From contig CM041292.1 of the NCBI GenBank assembly GCA_023052935.1, positions 38,943,639-39,007,638 on the forward strand: DNA of 64,000 nt, given 5' to 3'. This document shows positions 1-10,517 of the stretch, one piece after another. This DNA comes from Piezodorus guildinii (taxonomy: Eukaryota; Arthropoda; Insecta; Hemiptera; Pentatomidae). The position numbers were made by a program, and so were the translations under genes. Numbering within the stretch: position 1 is the stretch's first letter; each line of letters opens with the position of its first letter. The notes beneath the pieces were generated by a model. That model made no database searches. It saw only the letters and a list, made by a program, of their open reading frames with translations, and was not told where the DNA came from.

Positions 1-4
1 CGAC

Positions 5-2281
5 TTAGACGGACGTCAGTGGTTCCATATCGGTAGGTGTGGCGGTCTGAGCCGCGACCGGAGGTTGGCGGTCATATTTGGCTCGTTGACAGATTTCGCA
101 TCGCGCTATGCAATCGCGCACTGTACGATCGATAGCTTTCCAGTAGTAGAGCCGTTTTAGAGCTCGCGTGGTTTCCTCTATTCCGCGATGATTCGTTTTG
201 CCGATGTGATGATCGTGAACGAGCCGCTGTTGGACAACGGTGTCAGTAACCGTCTCGACCTCGCGGAGACACCGGACAAGCGAATACCCCACTCCCACAC
301 GCTCCTGTCTCCATAACCTTTTCAGTTTATCGGCGATTACCTTATTCCCAACGTATACGTAGCAAGTTCGGCTAGGATTACTAAATTCGTTAAATAGACG
401 TTCTAACTCGTTTTCATCGATGGTGACGGGTGTACGGACCGATATAATGGAAAGGCCCTCATATGTGCTCGCTCGCGTCTCCGTTCCAGCTGCTTGTTTC
501 GATTTTATAATAACCTGCAGCTTTTTATCGTTGATAATCTGGTCGACTTCGGGTAACTCCGCAGGCCTGTCGACCGGAACATCGTTGTCGTCCGAGTCAC
601 GCTGGATCAATGGAATCTCGGGCCCGTTCTCCGCCCAGTCACGCAAGTATTGTAACGCAAACGGCTCTGCGTTATTATCCTCTTCGCCTATCGCATTGAC
701 TAACAGGTCTCGAGACAACCAATCAGCGACTGCGTTCTCGACTCCCTTCTTATGCACCGTGTGGAAATTATAGGCTGCTAACCGTTCCTTCCATCGTGCC
801 ACTCGCGCCGAGGATTCCTTGAGCGTACCAAGATATAGTAGGGGTTTGTGGTCGGTGCATAGCTCGAACCTTCTCCCGTAGACGTAGGGCCGGAAATATT
901 CGACCGCCCATACTACCGCCAACAATTCGCGTTCTATCGCGCTATATCTTCTTTCTGCGTCGTTTAATTTCCTGCCGGCATACGCTATTGGTTTCTCTCC
1001 CTCCTCGAAATTTTGCGACAAAACGGAACCGATAGCGACCTCACTGGCATCTGTCGTGATTCGAGAAGTGCGCTGAAAATCGGGGAATGCCAGTAGCGGT
1101 CTCGTTGTTAGTATGTCCCGGAATTTTTCAATACTCCGTAGTTGTTCGGGTCCGAGGTAAAAGCGCTTCCCCTTCCTTAGCATATCGGTCAGAGGATGCG
1201 TTAATTCGGCTATACCGGGTATAAATCTACGATAATAGTTAACCATCCCTAAAAATCGTCTAAGACCGCGTGTGTTCTTCGGTAATGGTGCTTCTAGGAT
1301 GGCTCTTACTCGATCATGGTCTGGCTGGACCCCGTCATGCGAAACCACGTGACCCGAAAACCGAATCTCGCGTAATCCGAACTTTGATTTTTCTCGAGAT
1401 AGTTTAAGGCCGAATTCTCGTATCCGATCAAAAACGCGTTTCAAATGGTTGATATGTTCTTCTTCGGTCCTGCTAAAAACTATTAAGTCGTCCATATAAA
1501 CCTGCGAAAAATCCTCGTCCAATCCCCGCTGGAGCTCGTCCATAAGTTTCTGGAAGGTTAGAGGCGCACCCTTCAGCCCGAATGGCATTCTAACGAATTC
1601 GAAATGGCCCCGTTCCCACGAAAACGCGGTCTTTCCGATATCTTCCTCGGCCATTTTAACTTGGTGATAGCCGCTTTTGAGATCGAGAGTGCTAAAGAAC
1701 GTTGCCCCCGATAGCCGATCTAGTATATCTTCGACGCGAGGTAGAGGGTACCGTTCGTCCTTCGTCGCTTCATTGAGTTTCCGGTAGTCAACTACCACCC
1801 GATATTGTTTCGAGCCGCCGTCCCGCTCGCCTTGCCTCTTCTCTACTACCCACAACGGACTATTGAACGGGGAATTGCTATGTCTTATAATACCTTGCTT
1901 CAGGAGTCCGCCCAATTGTTCACGAATGATATCCCGCATGGCTTGAGGGTAACGCCGGTCCTTCAAGTAAACCGGTGTTTCCGATTTGAGGTGTATCCGA
2001 TGGACAGTCCTCCCCGTTGTTGGTAAAACTTCATTTTCCCGGTAAAATAAATCGATGTTGTCCTTGACTAACTGTGTTATGGTCCCTCTGCCGCATTGTA
2101 CTGTCCCGATAGCGATACCCTCATTATCTGCTGCCGTCATGGCCCGAAAGTTCTGCCGACCTATCACGTACTCCCAGGTATTGTTCCTAACTTCCAATTT
2201 CAGTCCTACCCGTTGTAGCACATCGCACCCTATAATGAGCTCGTATCCCGGCATAAGCTCCTCGATGACGTGGACCCTCAT
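5..2281 (-). pseudogene. pol: Gypsy pol: RT, RNase H and integrase zinc-binding region
   Basis: 758 codons are open. Residues ~1-25 are the C-terminal end of the protease region. RT spans ~95-290, with the catalytic Asp in FSTLDLKSGYHQ (~200) and the YMDD box at ~262-265. RNase H follows: TTDASEVAIG (Asp ~411), RELLAVVWA (~451), TDHKPL (~477) and the final Asp in AVADWLSR (~520). The integrase HHCC zinc finger lies at ~680-735 (HHIGKTNHRG ... CEICQRAKY). The frame then meets TAA at 5-7, before any DDE core, so integrase is incomplete in this frame. The true pol has no ATG here: the same frame stays open upstream to at least 2410 and should be entered from the protease. Confidence 0.9.
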
Positions 2282-2348
2282 ACGAATATTTCGCCCCGTT
2301 AGCTCCTTGAGATTTAGCAGAGTCTCCCCTAAAGTTCGGCATTTTCCG

Positions 2349-2600
2349 CTAACCGTTGTGATCGCGCAAGTCGCATTGTCTACGCAGTTCCCAGATACCC
2401 AATCTTTTAGCTCCCTGCCTACTGATCAACGAATTTGTGCTCCCCGAATCTATCAAGAATTTGACCCTGATTCCCCCAGTCTCGCCACGGGCAACCGATA
2501 CCATTTTCCTTTCCGCGCACTGTTGTTGCTGATCAACACGCCCCCCTGGTTGCCCACCCATTATCGCGTCCTCAATCTGAATGCGGACGCCGCGCCGCAA
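2349..2600 (-). pseudogene. Gypsy aspartic protease, frameshifted
   Basis: The active-site motif FLIDSGSTNSLIS is visible (DSG in place of the more common DTG). After LISRQGAKRLGIW this frame runs to a stop at 2349. The neighbouring frame, which runs into RT, reads sensibly from about 2410 down (VSGNCVDNATCAITTVSGK). The protease body is therefore split by an indel between roughly 2370 and 2430. Relative to the gag zinc-knuckle frame the protease is in the +1 frame, overlapping it by about 29 nt. That could be a natural gag-pol frameshift, as in Ty3, or another lesion. Confidence 0.75.
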
Positions 2601-2970
2601 CTTCCGCCCCGGATGGGCCTCCCCTCCAGGGAACCCCTCTACTCACCTCATTTCGCCTCGTAGCCGAACCGCTGCGCTCAGACGAGACACTCTCCTCTCC
2701 TGATGACTCTTCGCTGGCATATCGGCCGCTGCTCCTCCTCCCTCCGGCTCTTCTGCTGCTCCAGTCCTGAAGATTAACCTCCATCGGTTCCGGCTGCTGC
2801 TCTCTCCTACTCGAACGGGGATTGCGCCTCGGACACTCTCTCGCTACGTGGCCTCGTCTTCCGCACTCGTAGCATCGCGTGAGGTTACATTGAGCTTCCA
2901 CGTGGCCCGTTTTGTTACATTCGTAACACCGCTTTTCGCCGCGCCGTCTCCTATCATCTGTGCCTCTCAT
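2572..2970 (-). pseudogene. gag: Gypsy gag nucleocapsid region, two CCHC zinc knuckles
   Basis: Two retroviral-type knuckles follow each other: CYECNKTGHVEAQC and CYECGRRGHVAREC. They are flanked by Arg-rich sequence upstream and a Ser/Arg/Glu-rich tail downstream. This frame is the same as that of the gag ORF at 3055-3801 (the 831-nt offset divides by 3). The ~28 codons between the two, rich in Arg, Pro and Gly, read through without another stop. So this is the 3' half of one gag gene cut by a single TAA, not a separate gene. Confidence 0.85.
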
Positions 2971-3054
2971 CTGCCTTCTGTCGTTTGGCCCTCTTCTGTC
3001 GGGTCCTCTGCCACCCGTATTACGCCTGGGTGGGCTCCGTAGCCTTCTCCTGGG

Positions 3055-3801
3055 TTACCTCACCTCTGTCCATTCTGCCTCCGGTCTCTCGAATCGTGCC
3101 TCGTTGCGTTCCCGAGCGTCGATGAGGTCGTGGGCACATTCGACGAAATCCCTGTCCCTAGGGAGAGAACCAGGCCTGTCAGTATAGTGGTTCAATTGGA
3201 CCTTCAATATGCCCCTTACGAATTCCATCTTTTGGGCCCCCTCCGCTGGCCCGAAGGTCTCCACCATCTTTTCTCCCAGTCTATTGTATAGCACCAGGAG
3301 TTTTTCGGCGAATTCGCCCTCAGATTGGTCTGGGGTCCTCCGCTCCTTCAGAAGGTAAAATACATCCTCTTCGGGGGTCCATCTGCCCCCACCGTACAGC
3401 TTCTTCAGACTTATTTTCAACGTATCCCAGGTTTGGGACAAGTCGCCCTGGATCGTATTTAGCACCCTCCTAGAAATTCGGCCTACTAGCGAAGCTTCCA
3501 GAAGTTTTGCGTCTGGTTCTGATAACACGCCGCTTTCTTGGCGTGCTAGTATCAAACTCTTGATCTGGTCCCCGCCCTTAATAAAATGTTCTAGATCACC
3601 TATAACTCCGCCGAAGGGTTCTAGCTGGCTAATTACTTCGTGAATGAACGCGGAGTTCTGAGTTCGTATTTTAGCAAGTTCCAGCTGCGTCGTCTCATTT
3701 GCCTTGGTGAGTTGGGCCTCCAGTTTTGATCGCTCGACCGATGCCTGCGCCAGCCTGTATTCCAGCTGCTTCTTCTCTTCATCAATTTGCGGGTCGACCA
3801 T
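3055..3801 (-). pseudogene. gag: Gypsy gag capsid/matrix region ending at a premature TAA
   Basis: 248 codons. The N-terminus (residues ~5-45) is Glu/Gln/Lys-rich and looks like a coiled coil. The central part (FIKGGDQIKSLILA ... RTPDQSEGEFAEKLLVLY) has the character of a Ty3/Gypsy retrotransposon gag capsid domain. It ends at TAA (3055-3057); the same frame continues directly into the Arg-rich stretch and zinc knuckles, so this is a nonsense mutation inside gag. The ATG at 3799-3801 lies about 80 nt downstream of the primer-binding site. Confidence 0.85.
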
Positions 3802-3884
3802 CTTCTGACCGTATCGCGGGAATAGTGCTAATTTCTAAAATCGTCACTGTATAAGTTACGCGAATTTAGAAGTTATCAAGTGAT

Positions 3885-3902
3885 TCCCGGGTTTCGGCAC
3901 CA
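3885..3902 (-). other. Primer-binding site complementary to tRNA-Phe 3' end
   Basis: The minus strand reads TGGTGCCGAAACCCGGGA just inside the LTR. This is the complement of a tRNA 3' end with acceptor strand TTTCGGC-A-CCA, which fits metazoan tRNA-Phe(GAA), whose 5' strand is GCCGAAA. The 18-nt complementarity and the position directly after the LTR are seen. The tRNA assignment is from knowledge of tRNA-Phe. Confidence 0.8.
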
Positions 3903-4094
3903 GTTACGATAGACTGAACTCGTAGACTAAAAAAAAGGGGGGTTTAGGGCAAGTAATCACAACGACATCTAGAACTGAACTGTCTTTATTATCTTTGTAC
4001 ACTCCTATTTATAGTAGACTTATGTTTACATATTAGAATTATCTTACACTAGTAGAATTATCTTAAGACTAAAGGGCTAAACTATTACATAACT
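3902..4094 (-). repeat. Gypsy 5' LTR (~193 bp)
   Basis: Bounded on the minus strand by AGTTATGTAATAG at the start and ATCGTAACT at the end, so the ends form short inverted repeats (AGTTA/TAACT). Inside are a TATA box (CTATAAATAGG; 4006-4013) and, about 20 nt downstream, a polyadenylation signal AATAAA (3985-3990), the expected U3-R order. The outer boundary is inferred from the inverted ends because the partner LTR is out of view. Confidence 0.7.
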
Positions 4095-4152
4095 AATATA
4101 AATAATTTATTATAAATAATAAATAATAAATAATATTATATCTATATATATA

Positions 4153-4196
<44 letters not shown>

Positions 4197-4204
4197 ATAT
4201 AATA
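4095..4204. repeat. AT-rich sequence with (TA)n microsatellite
   Basis: Nearly pure A/T with uninterrupted TA dinucleotides around 4141-4195. It sits directly against the truncated family X copy at 4205. Confidence 0.85.
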
Positions 4205-4365
4205 TTAAAAAAAAGAAAACACATGTTTCTATAGAAGTTCAATCCAATTAATTCTTTGATAGTTTCACTCATTTTCATTTCTAACTGTATTTGAAATTTT
4301 TTTTAATCGATTTTAGGAACGGAGGTAAGTGAAAGTCGTGTGTTGCCCGCAACAGATTTTTTTTT
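4205..4365 (-). repeat. Family X copy, 5' terminal part only
   Basis: Contains the family's conserved blocks in reverse: AAAACACATGTTTCTATAGA, TTAATTCTTT, CGATTTTAGGAACGGAGGTA and GTGTGTTGCCCGCAACAGA. Only about 160 bp remain; the other ~750 bp are missing. Confidence 0.75.
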
Positions 4366-4790
4366 TCTATATCGAAAATAACTTAATTGCAAGTGTATAT
4401 ATAGACAAGATTGTAATCCTTTTTCCTTTTATTTTATTTTTATTTATGGCGCTTTACTGATTCGAAAATTCCATACATATGTCTCTATATAAAAAAAAAA
4501 AACAAAAAAAAAACTGAGTTATTGGAATATTTATGTGTAAAATTATAATTCTTTTTCTTTTCTTTTTTTCCTTTTTTTTTTGTAATTATTTGTAGGTTTT
4601 CGGTTAAAAAAATATTAATACAATTTTTCTCTATCTTCAAAAATAACTGAGTTATTAAATTAATTAACATAAAAACGGCGGCCATTTTAAAAATAACCAG
4701 CTGACATCAACGTCTAGATGTTAGTATAATTGTCGCATGTCCTAGTTTGTTGTGGAAAATTTAAAAAATAATGGTCGAGTACCAATTTGT
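4366..4790. other. AT-rich spacer, no gene seen
   Basis: Homopolymer A and T runs dominate. The open frames here are products of low complexity. No domain, splice signal or repeat family was recognised. Confidence 0.5.
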
Positions 4791-5235
4791 TTAATACAAA
4801 AATTCATCCTACATTCATGTACTACTCATCCCTTTTTCATCGGTACATTCATTTAATACAAGATCCCAGTCCACTAACCTCTATTTTCCTTCTCATCGAG
4901 CATCATACTTTAAAAAATCATTTACTTTGCGCGTCGCATCGTTCTGGAATTCCATACCTACATCTATACGCATAGCACCTTCTTTGACCTCATTTAAAAG
5001 CAAATTGTTCCTCCATCTTCTCAGCCACCCATCTTCCGACTGATTGAAAATAAAATGTTAGAATAAAGGCCATATTCCTTTATAAAATGAAGACCACTGC
5101 AAATATCCAAATAACTTGTTTTGGTTATTTCCTTTTTTTTCTTCACCACTACTTTTGATGTCCAAATTGGGACAGATTATAACGTAATTTTACTCAATAA
5201 AATTGTTGTTGTTATTTTTCTTTATTTTGGTTTTT
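4790..5235 (+). mobile_element. LINE 3' end: RT C-terminus and 3' UTR
   Basis: An open stretch from 4918 to TGA at 5041-5043 reads SFTLRVASFWNSIPTSIR followed by SLTSFKSKLFLHLLS. This is the usual C-terminal ending of Jockey/CR1-like reverse transcriptases (FWNSLP...SFK..L). Sequence upstream to ~4790 fits the same fragment with disrupted frame. A 3' UTR follows, with AATAAA at 5196-5201. Confidence 0.65.
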
Positions 5236-5733
5236 CTCTCCATAAGAAGTAAAATTATAATATCTCTTCACTCACTCATTTGATTATATAATTATAAACA
5301 TATATATACTAAGTAGTCGTATTCACTTCTTTAATTAATAATATAAGTACATCTTAAGTTTGTATTATTTTCAATCATTTTTTTTTTTTTTTGATGTTTT
5401 TGTTTCTGTGCCAGACACAAGTCTCAGTTTCTGTACTTTTCTGTTATTCTTAGGGTACTGAATGTAAAAGAAAAAAAATATTTCTTTTTTTCAAGTAGTA
5501 TCGGAGATTTTTGTTTTTAATCGTTATTTGGGTTCTACGTATCTTAAAATGTAAACTCTCAAATTTTATTAATTTTTGTTGGTTGATTACAAAGGTTCAT
5601 TATTAAAAAAAAAAAAAAACTAAAAAGTCATTTTCATAATAATTCAAACAATGAGAATATTTATTTTGTACGTTTATAAATAAAATGAATTTAATTGTTT
5701 CATAAAAACAAATAAAATATATCCTTGAATATA
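5236..5733. other. AT-rich spacer, no gene seen
   Basis: Poly-T and poly-A runs with no coding frame, splice context or repeat I can name. Confidence 0.5.
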
Positions 5734-6631
5734 TTGGGTTGTGTCACATGAAATGTCCGTTTTCAAACTAAAGGATTTTTATTAAAAATACGATATGAAA
5801 ACAGATCATTTTATTCGAAGTATTTGCCTTCTTTTTCTACACATTTTTTCCCAACGTGACACCAACTTTTTTATCCCCGAACTGAATAACTATGAGCTTT
5901 GAAGTGAAAAAAATTCTGAAAACGCACTTTTCACTCGATCATCATCATTTTCAAAAAGTTTTCCTTTGACGAAGTTGTCTAAATTTCTGAACGGGTGGTA
6001 ATCTGTTGGAGACAAGTCGGGAGAATATGGTGGGTGCGAAAGAACTTCGTAGCCCAGTTCTTTCAATTTTTGCACGGTATGTTTTGAAACATGGGGTCTT
6101 GCTGCCGTCAGTGAGATCATGAGGTACCCATGTATCGAGCTCTTTTACTTCCTCAATACACTTTAAATGTCTTGCATTTAGTTGTGCTGAGAGTCCTTTA
6201 ACTGTTTGGTAGGGGTTTACTTCTACTGTATGTTTGAGGACATCGTTGTCTATTACGGACGGAGGTCTTCCTCGGGGCGTTTTCCAAGACGGTATCCCCA
6301 GCTGAAAACTTAGCAAACCAACGGCGAATGGTCCGTTCATTAGCACTCCCTTTCCCAAATGCCTTGCAAATATTTCTAGAGGTCTCAGCTGCTGAAGGGC
6401 CGAGTTCAAACTCGTACAAAAATATTACTCGAAAATCGCGTGTTTCCATGTTCATATTTACTAAAATGTGGGGAATTGATTGGGAAGCTAATGTTTATAA
6501 TACAAAGGTAGAGGATTAGTAACGGTTTACTTTAAATATGTGAACATTCGGAAGAAAACAACAGAGACCTGCAAAATCCTTTATGTATTTCAGAAACTAT
6601 AAAAACGGACATTTCATGTGAAACAACCCAA
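5734..6631 (-). mobile_element. mariner transposon, internally deleted (898 bp)
   Basis: Terminal inverted repeats of about 30 bp are visible: TTGGGTTGTGTCACATGAAA at the left and TTTCATGTGAAACAACCCAA at the right. They are flanked by the TA target duplication (5732-5733 and 6632-6633). At ~900 bp it is shorter than the ~1.3 kb of full mariners. The missing part is the middle of the catalytic domain, so it cannot encode an active enzyme. Confidence 0.92.
5890..6455 (-). pseudogene. mariner transposase (SETMAR/Hsmar1-like), deleted and frameshifted
   Basis: The N-terminal helix-turn-helix region is recognisable: METRDFRVIFLYEFELGPSA, then NICKAFGKGSANERTIRRWF and KFSAGDTVLE. Downstream come LDTWVPHDLT and, in another frame, ARPHVSKHTVQKLKELGYEV and HPPYSPDLSPTDYH. 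The ~150-170 residues normally between WVPHDLT and DNARPHVS are missing, which removes the first catalytic Asp, and the second (DNARPH) is now AARPH. The third Asp of the DD34D triad (YSPDLSPTDYH) remains. At least two frame changes occur. Confidence 0.88.
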
Positions 6632-7070
6632 TATATGAATAATTGTGTTACTTTAAATAAAATGGTTGTTGCCGTAAAAACATTTTTTTTACTATCTGTT
6701 CGGAATATACTGATGATAAACATGTAGTAATAAGTTTAATAAATCGTCTGAATACTAAAAAAACATATGGGCAGCATGAGTATAATTGATCAGATATGTA
6801 TGATTTGTTAATAAATATATAAAAAGCTGTACCAATATGCTCAACTGTAGTGTAAATCACTGATTTTTGAACTAAAATATTTTCAATTTCATGTTTACTG
6901 ACACATATTTGAACGGAAGTACAGTCATGGTCATAGAAATTCCATCACCTATGCTTTAATTTTTTATAATAATGAATTTGTTCCTATCAAATATTTTAGT
7001 TGTTGTCTACTTATTTATATCACTCGTTTAATGAAATAAAGAAATTTAAAAAAGTACATTAATAACATTT
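6632..7070. other. Spacer, no gene seen
   Basis: AT-rich with short meaningless open frames. A stretch near 6925-6950 (CAGTCATGGTCATAGAAATT) resembles the end of a Tc1-like repeat, but no partner end was found. Confidence 0.4.
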
Positions 7071-7632
7071 TTTAGTTCGATTTTAAAAACGGATGTAATG
7101 AAAGGTGTTGGTTGCCAGCAGAATTTCTTTTTTTATATAAAAAATATCATGTAGTTTTCAGTCTGATTGAAATAGTCTGACAGAGCTTAAATGCCGATAT
7201 TTATTATTTTCTACCGCCGAAGTACCTTTAATTTTGTAGAATCTTTAAGAATAACCATATCAACAGATTAGCATTTCAAAAAAAAAAAAAAAACATCTAA
7301 ATATACAAGTTGAACGAATTAGATAACCATTTAAAGGAGAAAAGAGCAAAAATATTTTTCGATCAATTTTTATGTTTTTTAAAATAATAACATTTATACC
7401 TTTGGTAAGCTGAAGATTTTAGAATAAGATGAAAAAAACAGTTAAAGTTAATAAAGAGTGATGAAAAGCCGATAAAACTAAGTGATTGTTTTAGATAATA
7501 ATATTTTTTTAATCAAACATATTTTTCTATAGAAGCAATCATTTTTATCTCTAACAGTATTTGTAAATTCTTTAATCGATTTTAAAAACGGACGTAAGTG
7601 ATAGTCGTGTGTTGCCCGCACTAGATTTTTAT
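7071..7632 (-). repeat. Family X, two reversed fragments
   Basis: A short end fragment (7071-7128, CGATTTTAAAAACGGATGTA) is followed by a longer one (7150-7632). The longer one carries the family's blocks in reverse order from ATTGAAATAGTCTGACAGAG to GTCGTGTGTTGCCCGCACTA. Both lack the 3' hairpin end. Confidence 0.8.
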
Positions 7633-7749
7633 AAAACAAATAATATTCTGAAATGGAATAATAAAGAACATAGTGATTCAGTAATGCAGATTTTCCTTTC
7701 ATTATTTAAGAACAATACTTGCAATAAGAATACTTTCCTTGTTGATATA

Positions 7750-8072
7750 ATAACATCTTGGGATCGCCCAGTGGCACGTGATCGCTATGCCGGGAAGACC
7801 AGCCCCTCTACCAACACCAATCAGTTCGGACGCGTTTAGCTTCAGCTTACGTCAGTCGTCGACGGCTTAAGGATACCGGTTATAAGACTGGATCTTGGCG
7901 AGGCCGCCTCAATCGTTAAGAGTTCTTGGTGAAGTGGAGGATGCAGAAGGATACGCACATCACGCAGGTAGCGACCCCAGATGAGGAGAGGGAGCTCAGA
8001 TTTCCGGTCAGGGAGGAACAGCCCACCTTGAGGAATTTTACTCCAGTTCAATTAGTCATACTCTTCATACAG
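7750..8072. other. GC-richer island of unknown nature
   Basis: Composition is clearly richer in G+C than its surroundings. Two plus frames are each nearly open. One reads LGEVEDAEGYAHHAGSDPR after a stop-containing stretch; the other reads RTRLASAYVSRRRLKDTGYK and VATPDEERELRFPVREEQPT with one TAA. A CAG/GTTTGT donor-like site closes it at 8072-8073. It could be a decayed exon or transposon coding sequence. I do not recognise either protein. Confidence 0.3.
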
Positions 8073-8825
8073 GTTTGTTTACAAACTACTTCAATTTCTG
8101 TTTAGTTAAAAATATTAACAATTTGAAGTTTACATTAGTGGTGCATTAACGCCTAGTTATGTTGATATCTTGTTTTAACTTGAGTTGAAAATTTGATATG
8201 TTATTATTAGAAATATGTATAGAAGTATATCATTGTAAGACGTGGCAATAGAAATTAAAAATATTTCTTCATATTTTTGTTTTTTAATTATCTAATTATT
8301 CTGTTGTACTTCATTACGTAATTTTATCAACATTTCGATTTATTGTTCCATTTCAAGATTCTATATAGATAGTAAACAATTTGAACAAAAAAAAAAAAAT
8401 ATTGTCCTAACAAATTGAATTATCAAGTTATATGATCTCATACTTACCTATATATATATATATATATGTACAAAACAAGCCAACCAATATACCATTAGTG
8501 ATATAAAATATGTTTTTGGCAGAATATAAAAAATAAGAAAATGTTAAAATTTTCATACTTATTATAGCTATCAATTATATAAATACGACTGTAAAATAAT
8601 AGGGATTCTATCCTACCTTATCATATATTTGAAATTTAAAATAATGATTGATAAATATTTAATTTTTATTGAAATAAAGATAATAATGGAATTCCTCTAA
8701 TAAAAAAATAAGAATCTTATCACAGAAGATTGTGTTTCTGTGAAAAGTAAATTCTCTTTTTTCAAAGATTTTTCTAAGCAACTACATTGACATTTCTAAA
8801 TTTTTTTTTTAATTTAATAATTAAC
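8073..8825. other. AT-rich spacer with short (TA)n at ~8451-8466
   Basis: No coding frame or known repeat. It lies upstream of gene D exon 2 and could contain that gene's missing first exon, but no ATG-plus-GTAAG candidate with a TATA box stood out. Confidence 0.4.
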
Positions 8826-9255
8826 TTACGGAGTAGAGATTTGGGGCTCTACTAAACAATCAAATTCTTCTCGGCTCCAATTCTTACAATCAAAAATCCT
8901 TCGAAAAATCCTCAATGCTCTTTATTTTGTCACAAATAAACTCATCCACAAAGACCTTAATGTTCCCTTTGTTGCTGACTTTTCCCGAACCAGGTATCAA
9001 TCCTTTCATGACAATCTCCATTCGCACTCTAACCCACTAGTTTCAATCCTTTCTTCCTCTTAAATTCCGGATAATCCTCCGAGGCGCCTGAAAAAGAAAT
9101 GGCCCAGGGACCTTCTAGTTTTGAATATTTTTAGAGTGCTTCCAATGGGAAGCTTCTCTACATGTATATCATGTCATTGCATTATACTACGCATCACATT
9201 TACTTGAAGTATTTTTGTTAATACAGTTGTAAATACCAATAAAATGATTTTTTAA
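8826..9255 (+). mobile_element. LINE family J1, 3' fragment
   Basis: Matches the C-terminal part of the J1 LINE at 47.9-49.2 kb: TATGGCGTGGAG-type sequence encoding YGVEIWGSTKQSNSSRLQ, then ILRKILNALYFVTNKLIHKD and the ending RRLKKKWPRDLLV-like. Several codons are broken, including an early stop near 9061. The 3' UTR with AATACAGTTGTAAATACCAA and AATAAAATG closes it. Confidence 0.8.
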
Positions 9256-9299
9256 AATATATAAATAAAAATAATACATATCTTAGGATAATTTAAATA

Positions 9300-10290
9300 A
9301 TCAACCTATGCAGTTCCACCAAACGGTCAAAAACCTTGAAGTAATGCTCGATGAATCTCTGTTTGGAAAATCCATGCTTCCGAAATTTCCCGACGCACAA
9401 TTTCCATCTTAAAACTCCTTAATTACCACCGTCACCTTGTTCCATTAGGTAGGCTATTGTTTTGTTCATTAATATTCCTCCAATTTGACTGCTGATGAGC
9501 GGTGTATTAGGGTGTCTCCGGGGATCTTGAAGCGAAACTAAAACGATTTAACTGCCTGATACGTTTCATCTTTGGGATATCCAGGGAAAACTCGATTTTA
9601 TGATGAGTTAAAGTGGCTTTACTCTTCTTATCTTTTTAAGTACTTCCTGGCATCCTTTCTCTTCCAAGTTCTCCGATCCCAACGTCCATCGTAATTTCAG
9701 ATATGTTTTCATTTAAATCCCCCGTCTACACCTGCAACACTCGTTCGCGACCTTTGGACCTGTATATAACGCCTCATGGAACCGCAGCTTACAACAAATC
9801 TTTCCTTATCCGATTCTCGTCCGTATGGAATTCTATACTCCTTATATCCATCACTCCAAAACTTTTACGACCTTCAAACCGTTTGTTCAAACACTTTCTG
9901 TCCATTCAATTCTCGAATAACCCCAATTAATTAGCAAAATTCAATAAAAATCAGTAAATAGAACAGAGAAAAACAATTAGTTATACTTTTTTATTTTGCA
10001 TTGTATTTAAACATTTATGTATTTTATTTTGCACTTTTCATAAGCATCGTAAATTTATTTTAATCAGCCCTGTATATATGAATATATAATTTTTTTTCTA
10101 ATTTGTTTTATTCGTTTTTCTAAATTATTATTATTATTAGAAGCTACCTGTTAATTTATTACTATCATTCATTTTCTTTGTTTTTTTTTTATTTTTTATA
10201 CTGAAGTTCCAATTTATTTTGTCGGTGATGTTATTCTGAAGGGACGTTTCCCAGAATAAATAAAGAATTTATTATTATAATTATTAATTT
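9300..10290 (+). mobile_element. LINE 3' end of a second family (RT C-terminus plus 3' UTR)
   Basis: Decayed frames read VKNLEVMLDESL, then RFYDELKWLYSSYLFKYFL-like. An open stretch at 9703-9930 encodes RSRPLDLYITPHGTAAYNKS and SVWNSILLISITP, the usual C-terminal RT tail (..LPLSI...F...LF.HFL). An AT-rich 3' UTR ends around 10255 with AATAAATAAAGAA. Stops and frameshifts show an old copy. Confidence 0.7.
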
Positions 10291-10517
10291 CTGTGTGTGG
10301 GTGTGTATTTATTGTTTATACATAAACCAGTAACTAATTTATTTAAGTATCATCGTATCATATTATGATTATATTTGTTTCAGTTCTGCCTGGTAGGAGT
10401 ATTCCTAGGTGCAATACTGTCTAATGAACCTGAGCACAAAGATAGAACCCCTCCTCAGAAATATGTGGTCGTTACCCTTGAACGTGAGAAAAAAGCGGGT
10501 GGAGGATTTAAGTACAG

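Larger units (their letters stand above)
1..4094 (-). mobile_element. Ty3/Gypsy LTR retrotransposon, partial (5' LTR to integrase; rest beyond the left edge)
   Basis: Read on the minus strand the order is LTR, primer-binding site, gag with two CCHC zinc knuckles, protease, reverse transcriptase, RNase H, and the integrase zinc-binding domain. That order (RT before integrase) defines Ty3/Gypsy. The copy looks dead or dying: gag has an in-frame TAA, the protease frame is shifted against RT, and the pol frame stops before the integrase catalytic core. The 3' LTR and target-site duplication are outside the window, so age cannot be judged. No env is seen in the visible part. Confidence 0.93.

Noticed and set aside
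420..2663. Plus-strand ORFs over the gypsy pol region
   Set aside because: Shadows of the minus-strand pol frame, without domains.
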